19,357 bases of DNA from CAYXDO01 sp964463485 (lineage in GTDB: Bacteria; Myxococcota; Kuafuiibacteriia; Kuafuiibacteriales; Kuafuiibacteriaceae), in the NCBI GenBank assembly GCA_964463485.1, contig CAYXDO010000192.1, forward strand, positions 1 through 19,357, written 5' to 3'. Both the position numbers and the translations under genes were made by a program. The stretch's first letter is position 1; each line of letters starts with the position of its first letter. Below the pieces are notes generated by a model. It saw nothing but the letters and a program-made list of their open reading frames with translations. It made no database searches and was not told the DNA's origin. Below are positions 1-7,777 of the stretch, piece by piece.

Positions 1-60
1 ACGCAGACGATCTGACGCAGACGATCTGACGCAGACGATCTGACGCAGACGCAGAGAATC
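1..60. repeat. 14-bp tandem repeat, at window edge
   Basis: Three perfect head-to-tail copies of ACGCAGACGATCTG occupy 1-14, 15-28 and 29-42, and a fourth copy decays after its first 8 bases (43-50). The array probably continues to the left of the window, so its full copy number is unknown. Immediately to the right, CGCTCAGACT occurs twice in tandem at 73-92. The array lies beyond the 3' end of the hemerythrin-like gene and is outside any gene I can support. There are no unique spacers, so this is not a CRISPR array. Confidence 0.9.
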
Positions 61-91
61 GAGCGCTCGTCGCGCTCAGACTCGCTCAGAC

Positions 92-114
92 TCGGACGGC
101 TCGGGCGCGTCCGA
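92..114 (-). terminator. GC-rich hairpin downstream of the hemerythrin-like gene
   Basis: A perfect 7-bp stem (TCGGACG at 92-98 pairing with CGTCCGA at 108-114) encloses a 9-nt loop, 13 nt beyond the stop codon of the minus-strand gene ending at 128. Position and stem strength fit a transcript 3' end. No run of T follows on the minus strand, so this is not a classical intrinsic terminator and may only protect the RNA end. Confidence 0.3.
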
Positions 115-127
115 ATCGATGTCGCAC

Positions 128-814
128 TCACCTGAGTTCCTTCTCCAATCTCTCGAAGTCGGGTTTGGGTAGCGATTTTGCAGCCAAGGCGAGCATTCCT
201 TGCAGGATGGGCGCGGGGGCTGTGGCTTTGAGGCCTCGGAGCATTCCGAGGCGCTCGGCGTGGCTGAGCGGCGCCATCATGTGCGTCGCCCACCTGGCCA
301 TTTTTTCGGGAGCCATCGAGGCTCGCATCTTGGCTTGCATTTCGAGCAGCTCGGCGTCGGTGAAGGCGGCCTGGAAGGCTGGCGTCCCTTCGGTCTCCTC
401 GCGGTACAGGTGAGTGTCGTAGGTCGCGGCGAGCGCGGTGAAATCGAGGTACAGCCGATGCCCGGCCGCGGCTCGCTCCGGGCCGTCGGGGGTCTCGGCG
501 AATTGCCGAGCGCGCTCGAGGAAGGCAGTGATTCGAGGATCGATGGTCTCGTGGTCTTTTTCGAGGCGTTCGACGACGTCTCTGGCTCGCGTGATGAGTG
601 TGGGGTGGAACGATCTCTCTTCGACCTCCGCGTGCTCGTGCATGAGCTCGAGGGTCTCAATCAACTGTTCGATCGCTCCGACACTCTCGATGCCAGAGCC
701 CAGGCTGGTCCGTCCCAGCTCGTAGGTCGTTCTGCCCATGAGGTGCCGAAGGACTTTGTGGATTGCAGCGTATGGGTCGACTCGAAGCATGGCTCGGCTT
801 ATCTGATCTCGCAA
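128..814 (-). CDS. hemerythrin-like (HHE) domain protein
   Basis: This is a cytosolic, all-helical protein of 228 residues with the ligand pattern of a hemerythrin/HHE cation-binding domain. Visible candidate ligands are His19, His59 with Glu63 (HxxxE), His88, and His135 with Glu139 (a second HxxxE). Known family roles are O2, NO or iron sensing and binding at a non-haem diiron site; which applies here cannot be read from the sequence. The region after about residue 150 is helical and unassigned. The start used is TTG at 814, with GAGG a few bases upstream; an in-frame ATG lies 8 codons in, at 790, with no good ribosome site, so the exact start is uncertain. The gene is transcribed away from the phosphate-transport operon, with 83 bp between the two starts. 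Confidence 0.8.
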   Translation of the reverse strand: MRDQISRAMLRVDPYAAIHKVLRHLMGRTTYELGRTSLGSGIESVGAIEQLIETLELMHEHAEVEERSFHPTLITRARDVVERLEKDHETIDPRITAFLERARQFAETPDGPERAAAGHRLYLDFTALAATYDTHLYREETEGTPAFQAAFTDAELLEMQAKMRASMAPEKMARWATHMMAPLSHAERLGMLRGLKATAPAPILQGMLALAAKSLPKPDFERLEKELR

Positions 815-897
815 TCTGCCTCAATGTCGTCGGTCTAGGAACTTCCGAGCCCGGTTTGCCGCTTGACCTCCGGCGCGGCGCAGGCTCGATCCGCGGC

Positions 898-1542
898 ATG
901 GCCGTCCAAGACGTGATTCGCTGGTTCTTGCCGAGTGAGGATGAGTTCTTTGGGATGCTCGAGGAGCAGGGCCGGGTTGGGCACGACGCGTCGACCGCGT
1001 TCCTGCGGTTCACCGAAGGCGAATCGAAGCAGGCGGATGAAGTGCGCGACTCCGTTCAGGCGCTGGAGCACGACGGAGACGCAATCGTGCACCGGCTCGA
1101 GGACGCCCTCGCGCGAAAGTTCGTGACGCCGCTCGATCGTGAGGACATTCACCGGCTCGCTATCGAGCTCGACGACGTGATCGACTTCGTCAACCTCGCG
1201 ATTCGCGCATGTACGCTGTACGGGCTCGGTGCGCCTACGCAGCCGATGAAGGACCTGGCGAAGGTGCTGATGTCGTGCACGGAGATCATCAAAGCCACGC
1301 TGCCGCACCTTCGAAAGCACGAGTACATTGCGATCATCGAAGACGCTCGAACGCTCCGAAAGCTCGAGAAGGAGGGGGACACCGTCTTTCGCAAAGCGGT
1401 GAGTGAGCTGTTTCGAGATCCGGCCGTCGACGCGAAGGCGTTCCTTCGAGAGAAGGAGATCCTCGGTGACATAGAAGCGGCGATCGATCGCTGCGATCGA
1501 ATCGCCGGAACCTTGACCAACATCGCGGTGAAGCATGGTTAG
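898..1542 (+). CDS. DUF47 / PhoU-like phosphate transport accessory protein
   Basis: This 214-residue helical cytosolic protein matches the DUF47 (PhoU-related) family, which is usually encoded next to Pit-type phosphate transporters and is thought to regulate them. Family-like segments include an N-terminal 'F..L' region before residue 30, a run of acidic helices ('EHDGDAIVHRLEDAL', then 'LDREDIHRLAIELDDVIDF'), and a C-terminal 'IEAAIDRCDRIAGTLTNIAVKHG' type ending. The ATG at 898 is chosen because family homology begins there; the reading frame stays open further upstream but overlaps the divergent promoter region. No good Shine-Dalgarno precedes it. Its last 8 bases overlap the transporter start (ATGGTTAG), so the two are translationally coupled. 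The partner gene gives strong support to the call. Confidence 0.88.
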   Translation: MAVQDVIRWFLPSEDEFFGMLEEQGRVGHDASTAFLRFTEGESKQADEVRDSVQALEHDGDAIVHRLEDALARKFVTPLDREDIHRLAIELDDVIDFVNLAIRACTLYGLGAPTQPMKDLAKVLMSCTEIIKATLPHLRKHEYIAIIEDARTLRKLEKEGDTVFRKAVSELFRDPAVDAKAFLREKEILGDIEAAIDRCDRIAGTLTNIAVKHG

Positions 1543-2569
1543 CTTGCTCGTCGCGGTGATCATCGCCGCGCTCGTCTTCGACTATATCAACGGATTTCAC
1601 GACGCGGCGAACGCCATCGCGACGGTCGTTTCGACGGGTGTGCTCCCGGTTCGTACCGCGGTCCTCATTGCCGGAGTTTTGAACTTCGTCGGCGCGATGA
1701 TGGGAACAGCTGTGGCAAAGACGATCTCGTCGGGCTTTGCGGACACTGCGATCGTGACTCAGACCGTCGTGCTGGCAGCGCTGCTCGGGGCCTCGGTGTG
1801 GAACCTGATCACGTGGTGGTACGGAATTCCGTCGAGCTCGTCCCATGCGCTCATCGGCGGCCTGGCAGGCTCGGTCGTGGCTCACGCGGGCGTGGATGCC
1901 TTTCGCTGGAACGCGCTGTTGGACAAGGTACTGGTCCCTCTCGTTGCTTCTCCAACGATCGGGTTCGTCGTGGCCTTGGTCTTGAGCATCGCGCTGTTGT
2001 GGATGTTACGAACGTTCCGTTCGGCCACGGTGAACAGACTATCGAGGCGCCTGCAGCTCGTGAGCGCGGCGGCCATGGCTTTTTCGCACGGCTCGAACGA
2101 TGCCCAAAAGTCGATGGGCATCATCACACTGGCGTTGGTGGCTTGGATGGCCACCGGAACCGTGGGATTGCCGGCGTGGGTGTTGCCTCCAACACCGGAC
2201 AAGATTCCTTTCTGGGTGATCGTCTCCTGCGCGGCAGCGATCGCGTTGGGAACCATGGCTGGCGGGCAGCGCATCATCAAGACGATGGGAACCAAGATCA
2301 TTCGGATCACGCCGTTGCAGGGCTTCACGGCGGAGACCGCTGGAGCTGCAACGATTTTGGGGGCGAGCAGCCTAGGCATCCCCGTTTCGACGACGCACGT
2401 GATCAACGCGTGCATCATGGGCGTTGGGACCAGCAAGCGGCTCTCCGCGGTGCGTTGGACGGTCGCGGGGAACATCGTCGTGGCGTGGATTCTGACGCTC
2501 CCGCTCAGTGCGGCGATCGCTTACGGCTGCTTGAAGTTCCTGCAATTGATCTTTGGCCCTGGCCAATAG
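1535..2569 (+). CDS. pit: inorganic phosphate transporter, Pit (PiT/PHO-4) family
   Basis: This 344-residue polytopic inner-membrane protein is a low-affinity phosphate permease, which in this family co-transports metal-phosphate with H+ or Na+. The two inverted PHO-4 signatures are present: 'FDYINGFHDAANAIA' at residues 15-29 and 'FSHGSNDAQKSMGI' at 183-196. The conserved loop 'YGIPSSSSHALIGG' (about 96-109) recurs as 'GIPVSTTHVI' in the second half, confirming the internal duplication. The length is within the range of short bacterial Pit proteins. The ATG lies inside the last codons of the DUF47 gene, so expression is coupled. Nothing suggests truncation. A hairpin follows at 2595-2620, before the DedA gene. 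Confidence 0.95.
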   Translation: MVSLLVAVIIAALVFDYINGFHDAANAIATVVSTGVLPVRTAVLIAGVLNFVGAMMGTAVAKTISSGFADTAIVTQTVVLAALLGASVWNLITWWYGIPSSSSHALIGGLAGSVVAHAGVDAFRWNALLDKVLVPLVASPTIGFVVALVLSIALLWMLRTFRSATVNRLSRRLQLVSAAAMAFSHGSNDAQKSMGIITLALVAWMATGTVGLPAWVLPPTPDKIPFWVIVSCAAAIALGTMAGGQRIIKTMGTKIIRITPLQGFTAETAGAATILGASSLGIPVSTTHVINACIMGVGTSKRLSAVRWTVAGNIVVAWILTLPLSAAIAYGCLKFLQLIFGPGQ

Positions 2570-2594
2570 TGATTCGCCCGGGTTTTCCGACCTG

Positions 2595-2620
2595 CTTTAG
2601 TTAGGCAGCGCGGACTAAAG
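2595..2620 (+). other. inverted repeat between pit and the DedA-family gene
   Basis: A perfect 7-bp inverted repeat, CTTTAGT at 2595-2601 and ACTAAAG at 2614-2620, flanks a 12-nt loop. The arms are AT-rich in an otherwise GC-rich sequence, and the right arm ends 9 bp before the GTG start of the downstream gene. It could be an operator, an RNA hairpin that limits read-through from pit, or a translation-modulating stem. No T-run follows, so a classical terminator is unlikely. Confidence 0.4.
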
Positions 2621-2629
2621 AGCACGACA

Positions 2630-3256
2630 GTGGATTCGATTCTCGAGTACCTCAGGGCTGCTCAAGGCACCTGGCAGCTCTGGGTTTTGTTCGCAGCCGC
2701 GGCGATCGAGTACGTTTTTCCGCCGATTCCTGGAGACACGATGGTCCTCGCGGGTGGCTTGCTCGTAGTCGCGGGCGTATGGCCCTTCGAGATCGTCCTA
2801 CTCGCCGTAGGCGTGGGAGGCGCTCTCGGGGCGTCGATTCAGTATGGGCTCGGGCATCTGTTGCGCGATGAGAATGGCTCTTTGCGAGGAGCGCCGATCA
2901 TCGAACGTCTCGCCGGCACGGGATCGGCGCGCAAGTTCATCGAAGGCTTTCGAAAGCACGGGATGTGGATGCTCGTGTTCAACCGAATGATTCCTGGGCT
3001 TCGAACGGTCGCGCTGTTGATGGCGGGCGCGAGCGCGTTGCGTCCGCTCCCGACGCTTCTGTGCGGGATGATCTCACACGTCGCGTGGAGCGTGGTGTTG
3101 CTCGGGGCGGGGATCGCGCTCGGAAACAACTGGCCGCTCTTGCAGGAGGTCTTCGAGGTCTACTGGGGCGTGATGGCCCTGTTGTGCGTAGCAGGCGCGG
3201 TGTTCTGGTGGCGGCGGCGAGCAGAGCGGCGAGCTCGCGCGTCGAGTCAGCACTAA
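2630..3256 (+). CDS. DedA-family (SNARE-associated / VTT domain) membrane protein
   Basis: This 208-residue inner-membrane protein carries the DedA/VTT signatures: 'EYVFPPIPGDT' at 27-37 with the following 'LAGG' at 40-43, and the basic 'FNRMIPGLRTVALLMAG' block at 117-133, whose Arg119 and Arg125 correspond to the conserved functional arginines. Members act in lipid carrier flipping (undecaprenyl phosphate or phosphatidylethanolamine), membrane potential and envelope integrity; the substrate cannot be assigned here. The start is GTG at 2630, with only a weak purine-rich stretch (AAAGAG) upstream. The C-terminus is very basic (WWRRRAERRARA) and probably cytosolic. It lies 60 bp after pit and may be co-transcribed with it, though the intervening inverted repeat could separate them. 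Confidence 0.88.
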   Translation: MDSILEYLRAAQGTWQLWVLFAAAAIEYVFPPIPGDTMVLAGGLLVVAGVWPFEIVLLAVGVGGALGASIQYGLGHLLRDENGSLRGAPIIERLAGTGSARKFIEGFRKHGMWMLVFNRMIPGLRTVALLMAGASALRPLPTLLCGMISHVAWSVVLLGAGIALGNNWPLLQEVFEVYWGVMALLCVAGAVFWWRRRAERRARASSQH

Positions 3257-3393
3257 CGGTCCAATGATCACGAAATTTGCGGTGACCTGTACTTCGTACG
3301 GCCCCGGCAGATGGGTGACCACGCGAGAATCACAGAGAGTACAGAGCCGAACTCGCAAATTCCATCGCTTGCCGGTGAATCGGGCGCGGGCAG

Positions 3394-3425
3394 GGGCACG
3401 GGCACGGACGGGCACGGGCACGGCA
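3394..3425. repeat. 16-bp GGGCAC-rich tandem duplication
   Basis: GGGCACGGGCACGGAC (3394-3409) is followed directly by a copy differing at the last two bases (3410-3425). Each copy is itself two GGGCAC units. It sits in the 199-bp gap between the convergent DedA and ferritin-like genes, 30 bp beyond the latter's stop codon. In the same gap AATTTGCG (3274-3281) and CGCAAATT (3354-3361) form a distant inverted pair of unclear meaning. Nothing else is recognisable in this gap. Confidence 0.8.
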
Positions 3426-3455
3426 TGAGTTTCGGAGTTTTCAGGACCCGCTGGT

Positions 3456-4607
3456 TCAGGTCGGGGTCGGTGTGTCTCCGAGGAGCTCGGTTACGGAGAT
3501 GTCCGGCGAGGCCTTGTCGGAAGCGAATTCGAGCAAGCCAGCGGCTTCGTAGAACGGTCTCACGCGCGGGGTGAGCAGTCCGATCCTGTTCAGGTTGGGG
3601 ACGATTCGGCGGAACATCTTGCTTCTGAATCGGCGCATGAGCTCGGAGCCGAGCACGCGTCGATTCCATTCGGAGCGGCTGATGGCGTGGCCCCAGAACT
3701 CGTCTCGGAGCTCGTGGGCGAGGAAGCGATTTCGCAAGAGGAGCGAGACTTCGAAGGCCCAATCCTCGCGTTCTCGGCGTTCGGGCTCCGATAGCTCTCG
3801 ATACGGTCCTTCGAGCGCGAGGACTCCGTAGTGAACATGGCGAGCCTCGTCGGTGATCACGAAGCGAAGGAGCTCGCGCAGCAAGGGCTCGGTGGTGGAC
3901 TGACGGATCGCGCCGAACGCGCCGAGGGCCAGTCCTTCGACCATGATTTGCATCCCGAGAAACTTCATGTCCCAGCGGCTATCGCGCATGAGTGAGTCGA
4001 TGACGACGAAGAGGTTGTCGTCGATTTGGTAGAGCTTCTCGAGCTTCTCGGTCACGTAGCGATGAAAGACTTCGACGTGGCGCGCTTCGTCGACGACCTG
4101 GGTGGCGCCGTACAACATGCCGTCGGTCCACGGAACGGCCTCGGTGACCTGAGCGGACGCGAACAGCGCGCCCTGTTCCCCGTGGAGGAACTGCGACAAC
4201 AGCCACGAGAGCATGGCGTGGATTTGGACGCGTTTTTCGCGCGCGCTCAGCGAGTCGTACGGGCCCCAACCGGCGAGCGGAAAGAGCTCCTCGCCGATCA
4301 GCGGTGTTTCGGCGTTGTCCGGATCGACATGAGTGTTCCAGGCGAGCTTGTCGGCATCCCACTGGTCGCGCTTCGCGGCGGTGTACAGCTTGCCGAGGTC
4401 GGCGCGATCTCGTTTGTATTGGAAATCGAAGTGGGCGTTGAACCGAAGGGGCATGTCGACGACGTCGGAGCGGCCTTGTCGGAGGATGAATCCACGAACG
4501 GCGGGCGATAGCAGACTTCGCAAGACTCGCGGGTTTCGGGTGCGGGCGGCGTCGCGCACCATGTCGACGTGCTCGGAGACCGTGTCGACGATTTCGCTGA
4601 ATCTCAT
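3456..4607 (-). CDS. ferritin-like diiron protein (putative diiron oxidase)
   Basis: This 383-residue cytosolic protein has a complete set of carboxylate-diiron ligands in two helix pairs: Glu144; Glu174 and His177 within 'DEARH'; Glu224; Glu254 and His257 within a second 'DEARH'. The spacing (30, 3, 50, 30, 3) resembles the layout in acyl-ACP desaturases and ribonucleotide-reductase R2-like oxidases, so O2-dependent oxidation is plausible, but the substrate is unknown. The N-terminal 100 residues and the basic C-terminal helices (e.g. RFRSKMFRRI) are not recognised. The ATG at 4607 has GAGGAAGG about 12 bases upstream. The gene lies 110 bp downstream of the kinase on the same strand and may share its transcript. 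It is read convergently with the DedA gene. Confidence 0.75.
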   Translation of the reverse strand: MRFSEIVDTVSEHVDMVRDAARTRNPRVLRSLLSPAVRGFILRQGRSDVVDMPLRFNAHFDFQYKRDRADLGKLYTAAKRDQWDADKLAWNTHVDPDNAETPLIGEELFPLAGWGPYDSLSAREKRVQIHAMLSWLLSQFLHGEQGALFASAQVTEAVPWTDGMLYGATQVVDEARHVEVFHRYVTEKLEKLYQIDDNLFVVIDSLMRDSRWDMKFLGMQIMVEGLALGAFGAIRQSTTEPLLRELLRFVITDEARHVHYGVLALEGPYRELSEPERREREDWAFEVSLLLRNRFLAHELRDEFWGHAISRSEWNRRVLGSELMRRFRSKMFRRIVPNLNRIGLLTPRVRPFYEAAGLLEFASDKASPDISVTELLGDTPTPT

Positions 4608-4717
4608 GGGGCCCGCCGATCCTTCCTCGGTCGTGCCATTGGCTCATCATCTCCTCGACGGTGGATGTCGTCAATCGGCGACCGGCCTGGGGCCCTGGGA
4701 CTTGACCGTGGCGCTTC

Positions 4718-6478
4718 CTACTGCAGAGTCACGACGACGGGGCTCGGCGTGTTCTCGTCGACGTTGAGCGATGCGCCGGTTCGTCCTTCTGCGACCAGTC
4801 GCAGCACGCGGGTGCCGGTTGGGCGTGGAATCTCGAGGGGACACTGCCCGAGCTCGGTCAAACCGTCGTAGACGCGCGCGCCTGTCGGATCAGAGTCCAC
4901 GCGGATTCGAGCGAGCTCTCGTACGGCGCGTACCGCGCGTTCCTTGGCCTCGGTCGTCGAGGCGTTCTTCACCGCTTCGAGGCGCCGATCGATTTCGGAG
5001 CCCAGGCCGGGCCACAGGCCTCGGATCTGTGTGGCCGTGGCGAGCAGCTCGTCGTCCGAGATGGGTTTGGAAACCGTTGGGGCCGTAGGTCGAGAGGGCA
5101 GCTGTTCAACGTCCGACTTCGGGGCGGAGAGCGCGATGCCGACTGCGAGGATCGCAACTCCGCCGAGGATCCACGCGAGGGATCGAGATTTGGACGTGCT
5201 CCCTTCCTCGGGTGCGGGGTCGGGGAAGAGGTCGCGCGGGGGCTCCTGCGTCGGGTTTGGAAGTGTGGCGCCGGCCGGATCAGGGACGGCGGGTGGGCTC
5301 GAGGTCCCGATGCTGACGACCGGCTGTGGGCCGGTCGCGTCGTCGGGCGCATCCTTGGCGTCGTAGTCTTGCGGCTTGAGGATCGTGGGCTTCTCGCTGT
5401 CGAGAACGGCGGCCGAATCGACGGGCGGCCGCGCGTGCGGGCCGCTTGGCGTGGCGATCTCCGTTGAGGCCTCGGGGATCGGAAGGCTCCGACGTTCCGT
5501 CTCGCTCGCGTTGGCGAGGCGATCGAGGATGTCTGCGACCTCGGTGGTGGTCTTGGGGCGCTTGTCGCGTTGCTTCTCCAACAACCACTTCAAGAGATCC
5601 GTGAGCTCCGGCGTGGGGGCCTTGCCGTCCGCGAGCAGTGACGGAAGCGACGGGGGCGGGTTCTTCAAGTGCATCGTCATGACCTCGACGACGCGGTCCG
5701 AGACAAAGGGTGGGTTGCCCGCGAGGAGCTCGAAGAGGATGCACCCGAGGCTGTAGAGGTCGGATCTGAAGTCGACGAGGCTGCTGCGAACTTGCTCGGG
5801 GCTCATGTAGAGCGGCGTGCCGACGGTCGTTCCCGTGGCCGTGATGCGCTGCGCGCGTTCTCCGTCCGACGTCAAAACGGTGGCCATGCCGAAGTCGAGG
5901 ATCTTCACGAGCTCGCGCCCGTCGGCGAGCGTCGCGACCATGATGTTCTCGGGCTTGAGATCCCGGTGAACGACGTTCTTGGCGTGCGCTTCAGCGAGGC
6001 CGCGGGCGACCTGGGTGACGAGCGAAAGTGCGCGTCGCTCGGGCATGCGCTCTTCTGCGTCGAGCACCTTGCGGAGCGTGCGCCCCTCCACGAGCTCCAT
6101 GACGAGGTACGGAAAGTGGGTTCGAAGGTCGACGCCGAAATCCAGCACGCCGACGAGGCTCGGATGGGACAAGAGGCTCACGGCCTGCGCCTCTTGATAG
6201 AAGCGTCGCACGTGGGTGCCCGGCTTCATGATGTCCTTGAGGATCTTCACCGCCACGCGCCGGCCGAGACCGCTCTGGGTCGCTACGAACACGGAGCCGA
6301 TGGAGCCCGAGCCGAGCTCCTTTTCGATCCGGTACCTTTCGCCGAGGATGCTTCCGATGGTTACGCGCTCGTCGGAAGGCTGAAAGACCGACGACATCAG
6401 CGTGGGCACGCCGTGGACCGGACAAACGCTTTCCTCCATGTGCCGATCGCACAGGGGGCACAATCGAGTGCCTGCCAT
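4718..6478 (-). CDS. membrane Ser/Thr protein kinase: zinc ribbon, kinase domain, TM, PEGA
   Basis: This 586-residue Hanks-type kinase has a clear domain order. An N-terminal zinc ribbon has Cys7, Cys10, Cys19 and His22 ('CPLC' then 'CPVH'). The kinase domain covers about 49-325, with glycine loop 'GSGSIGSV' (56-63), catalytic Lys78, Glu96, 'HRDLKPEN' (171-178, base Asp173), 'DFG' (195-197) and 'MSPEQ' in place of APE. A Pro/Thr-rich linker leads to one membrane span near 434-452, then an external segment and a PEGA domain (about 524-586). All catalytic residues are present, so it should be active. PEGA domains commonly bind or anchor in the envelope. ATG at 6478 is preferred over an upstream TTG at 6550 because the zinc ribbon begins just after it. 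It is divergent from the lipoprotein at 6582. Confidence 0.92.
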   Translation of the reverse strand: MAGTRLCPLCDRHMEESVCPVHGVPTLMSSVFQPSDERVTIGSILGERYRIEKELGSGSIGSVFVATQSGLGRRVAVKILKDIMKPGTHVRRFYQEAQAVSLLSHPSLVGVLDFGVDLRTHFPYLVMELVEGRTLRKVLDAEERMPERRALSLVTQVARGLAEAHAKNVVHRDLKPENIMVATLADGRELVKILDFGMATVLTSDGERAQRITATGTTVGTPLYMSPEQVRSSLVDFRSDLYSLGCILFELLAGNPPFVSDRVVEVMTMHLKNPPPSLPSLLADGKAPTPELTDLLKWLLEKQRDKRPKTTTEVADILDRLANASETERRSLPIPEASTEIATPSGPHARPPVDSAAVLDSEKPTILKPQDYDAKDAPDDATGPQPVVSIGTSSPPAVPDPAGATLPNPTQEPPRDLFPDPAPEEGSTSKSRSLAWILGGVAILAVGIALSAPKSDVEQLPSRPTAPTVSKPISDDELLATATQIRGLWPGLGSEIDRRLEAVKNASTTEAKERAVRAVRELARIRVDSDPTGARVYDGLTELGQCPLEIPRPTGTRVLRLVAEGRTGASLNVDENTPSPVVVTLQ

Positions 6479-6569
6479 GGGGACCGGATTGTGCCCAAAA
6501 GTGGTGTTGTCAGCCACCTCCGGTTGGGCGGACGTACGAGGAAGGCGCAACTCCCTGCCCGGCCTCTGC

Positions 6570-6584
6570 TATAAGCGTTTCGTG
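6570..6584 (+). promoter_or_regulatory. -10-like box abutting a GTG start (possible leaderless mRNA)
   Basis: TATAAG at 6570-6575 is followed by 6 bases and then the GTG at 6582. That is the usual distance from a -10 box to the transcription start, so the message may begin at or next to the start codon. No Shine-Dalgarno lies between. No convincing -35 box was found at the expected distance. Confidence 0.4.
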
Positions 6585-7049
6585 CGTGCTTTTGCGCCCT
6601 TGGTTTCGTTGGTGATGGCGTGCGGGAGTGACCCTCCGGAGGCCCCGACGACCGGCAAAGCGGAGCTTCGCTTCTCCGTCTCGAACACCGCACGTCGAGA
6701 TCGAAACCTCATGGACGCTCTGCGAGGGACGATTCACGGCGCAGTCTATCGTGCCGATCAAGTGACCGTAACCGGGCCGGTCGACGGCGCGGAGAGCGTC
6801 GACTCGGTGCTTGCGACGAACGTCGATCTCACGATCAAGGACGCAGTCACCGAGGTGCTTCACACCACCGTGGAGGTCCCTCCGGCGAAGTACATGTTCC
6901 TCGGATTTTTCGACGTCGACGGAAATGGGGAGGTCAGCGAGGAGCCTGATTCGGGCGACCCGGTCACCCTGCCGATCAACGATTTCGAGGTGAAAGCGGG
7001 GATCACGACTCCGGTCGTTGCGGCCTTCGACTTGATCTACGGCGGATGA
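6582..7049 (+). CDS. small hypothetical lipoprotein with EF-hand-like loop
   Basis: This 155-residue protein begins with a short lipoprotein signal, MRAFAPLVSLVMAC, placing the lipidated Cys at residue 14. The mature part looks beta-rich and contains an acidic Asp/Asn loop, 'DVDGNGEVSEEPDSGDP', resembling a calcium-binding EF-hand-like loop (DxDxNG). I do not recognise the family. GTG at 6582 is chosen because it starts exactly at the signal peptide; the frame is open upstream, but that part would overlap the divergent kinase gene and has no signal-like sequence. A -10-like box lies 6 bases before it. The FtsE gene follows 52 bp later on the same strand and may be in the same operon. Confidence 0.7.
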   Translation: MRAFAPLVSLVMACGSDPPEAPTTGKAELRFSVSNTARRDRNLMDALRGTIHGAVYRADQVTVTGPVDGAESVDSVLATNVDLTIKDAVTEVLHTTVEVPPAKYMFLGFFDVDGNGEVSEEPDSGDPVTLPINDFEVKAGITTPVVAAFDLIYGG

Positions 7050-7101
7050 GTATCGATCGACGAGAGTTTGCTGCGGCGTCACCCAAGCGAATTCGAGCCC
7101 G

Positions 7102-7764
7102 ATGATCGAGGTCTATCACCTCACCAAGGTCTACGAGCGAGGCGACCGACCGGCGCTGACCGATGTCTCACTCAACGTGGAGAAGGGTGAGTTCGTGTTT
7201 CTGACGGGTCCGTCGGGAGCCGGAAAGTCGACTCTTTTGAAGCTCCTGTTTGCTGCCGAGCCGCCGACGAGCGGGCAGGTGCTGGTGAACGGGCAGAACG
7301 TGGCGCTCCTGTCGCGCAAGCAGATCCCGATGCTTCGCCGACAGGTGGGGGTCGTCTTTCAAGACTTCAAGCTCGTGCCGAATCGCACGGTGTTCGAGAA
7401 CGTGGCCTACGCGTTGCGTGTGATCGGAATGAACGAGCTGCGGGCGCGGCGCAGGGTCGCGCGCGTTCTGGAGCAGGTAGGCCTCGCGCACAAGCAGGCT
7501 GTGCTCCCGCAGAAGCTGTCGGGGGGCGAGCAGCAGCGGGTCGCGATCGCCCGAGCGCTGGTGAACGACCCGCTGGTTCTGTTGGCCGACGAACCGACCG
7601 GAAACCTCGACCCAGAGATGACCGAGGACGTATTTCGGCTGCTCGATCATGCAAACGCACGTGGGACGACCGTGGTCGTGGCGACGCATGACTTCGCGCT
7701 CATGGACCGCCATCCCAAGCGGGTGATTCGTCTGGAGGACGGGAGGGTTCATCGACCGAAGTGA
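7102..7764 (+). CDS. ftsE: cell-division ABC ATPase FtsE
   Basis: This 220-residue ABC ATPase has a complete nucleotide site: Walker A 'GPSGAGKST' (36-44), Q-loop Gln87, signature 'LSGGEQQ' (139-145), Walker B 'VLLADE' (159-164) and switch His196. The stretch 'VFQDFKLVPNRTVFENVA' (85-102) is typical of FtsE and separates it from LolD or MacB ATPases. FtsE works with the membrane protein FtsX at the division septum to activate peptidoglycan hydrolases. No ftsX follows: the next gene is the large lipoprotein, 83 bp away. Either ftsX lies elsewhere in the genome or this ATPase serves another partner. The ATG at 7102 fits the family N-terminus but has no strong ribosome site. The call to the FtsE/LolD class is certain; FtsE itself is likely. 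Confidence 0.88.
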   Translation: MIEVYHLTKVYERGDRPALTDVSLNVEKGEFVFLTGPSGAGKSTLLKLLFAAEPPTSGQVLVNGQNVALLSRKQIPMLRRQVGVVFQDFKLVPNRTVFENVAYALRVIGMNELRARRRVARVLEQVGLAHKQAVLPQKLSGGEQQRVAIARALVNDPLVLLADEPTGNLDPEMTEDVFRLLDHANARGTTVVVATHDFALMDRHPKRVIRLEDGRVHRPK

Positions 7765-7777
7765 GTGAAGAGCGCGC

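Noticed and set aside
1..60. CRISPR array at the left edge
   Set aside because: The 14-bp copies are contiguous with no spacers and are too short for CRISPR repeats; no cas gene is present.
6479..6550. Kinase N-terminal extension starting at TTG (6550)
   Set aside because: The extra 24 residues have no domain features, and the zinc ribbon starts soon after the ATG at 6478. The purine run before the TTG abuts it too closely.
5669..6574. 301-residue plus-strand open frame across the kinase gene
   Set aside because: It is antisense to the kinase catalytic domain, whose motifs are all present on the other strand; the product shows no recognisable fold.
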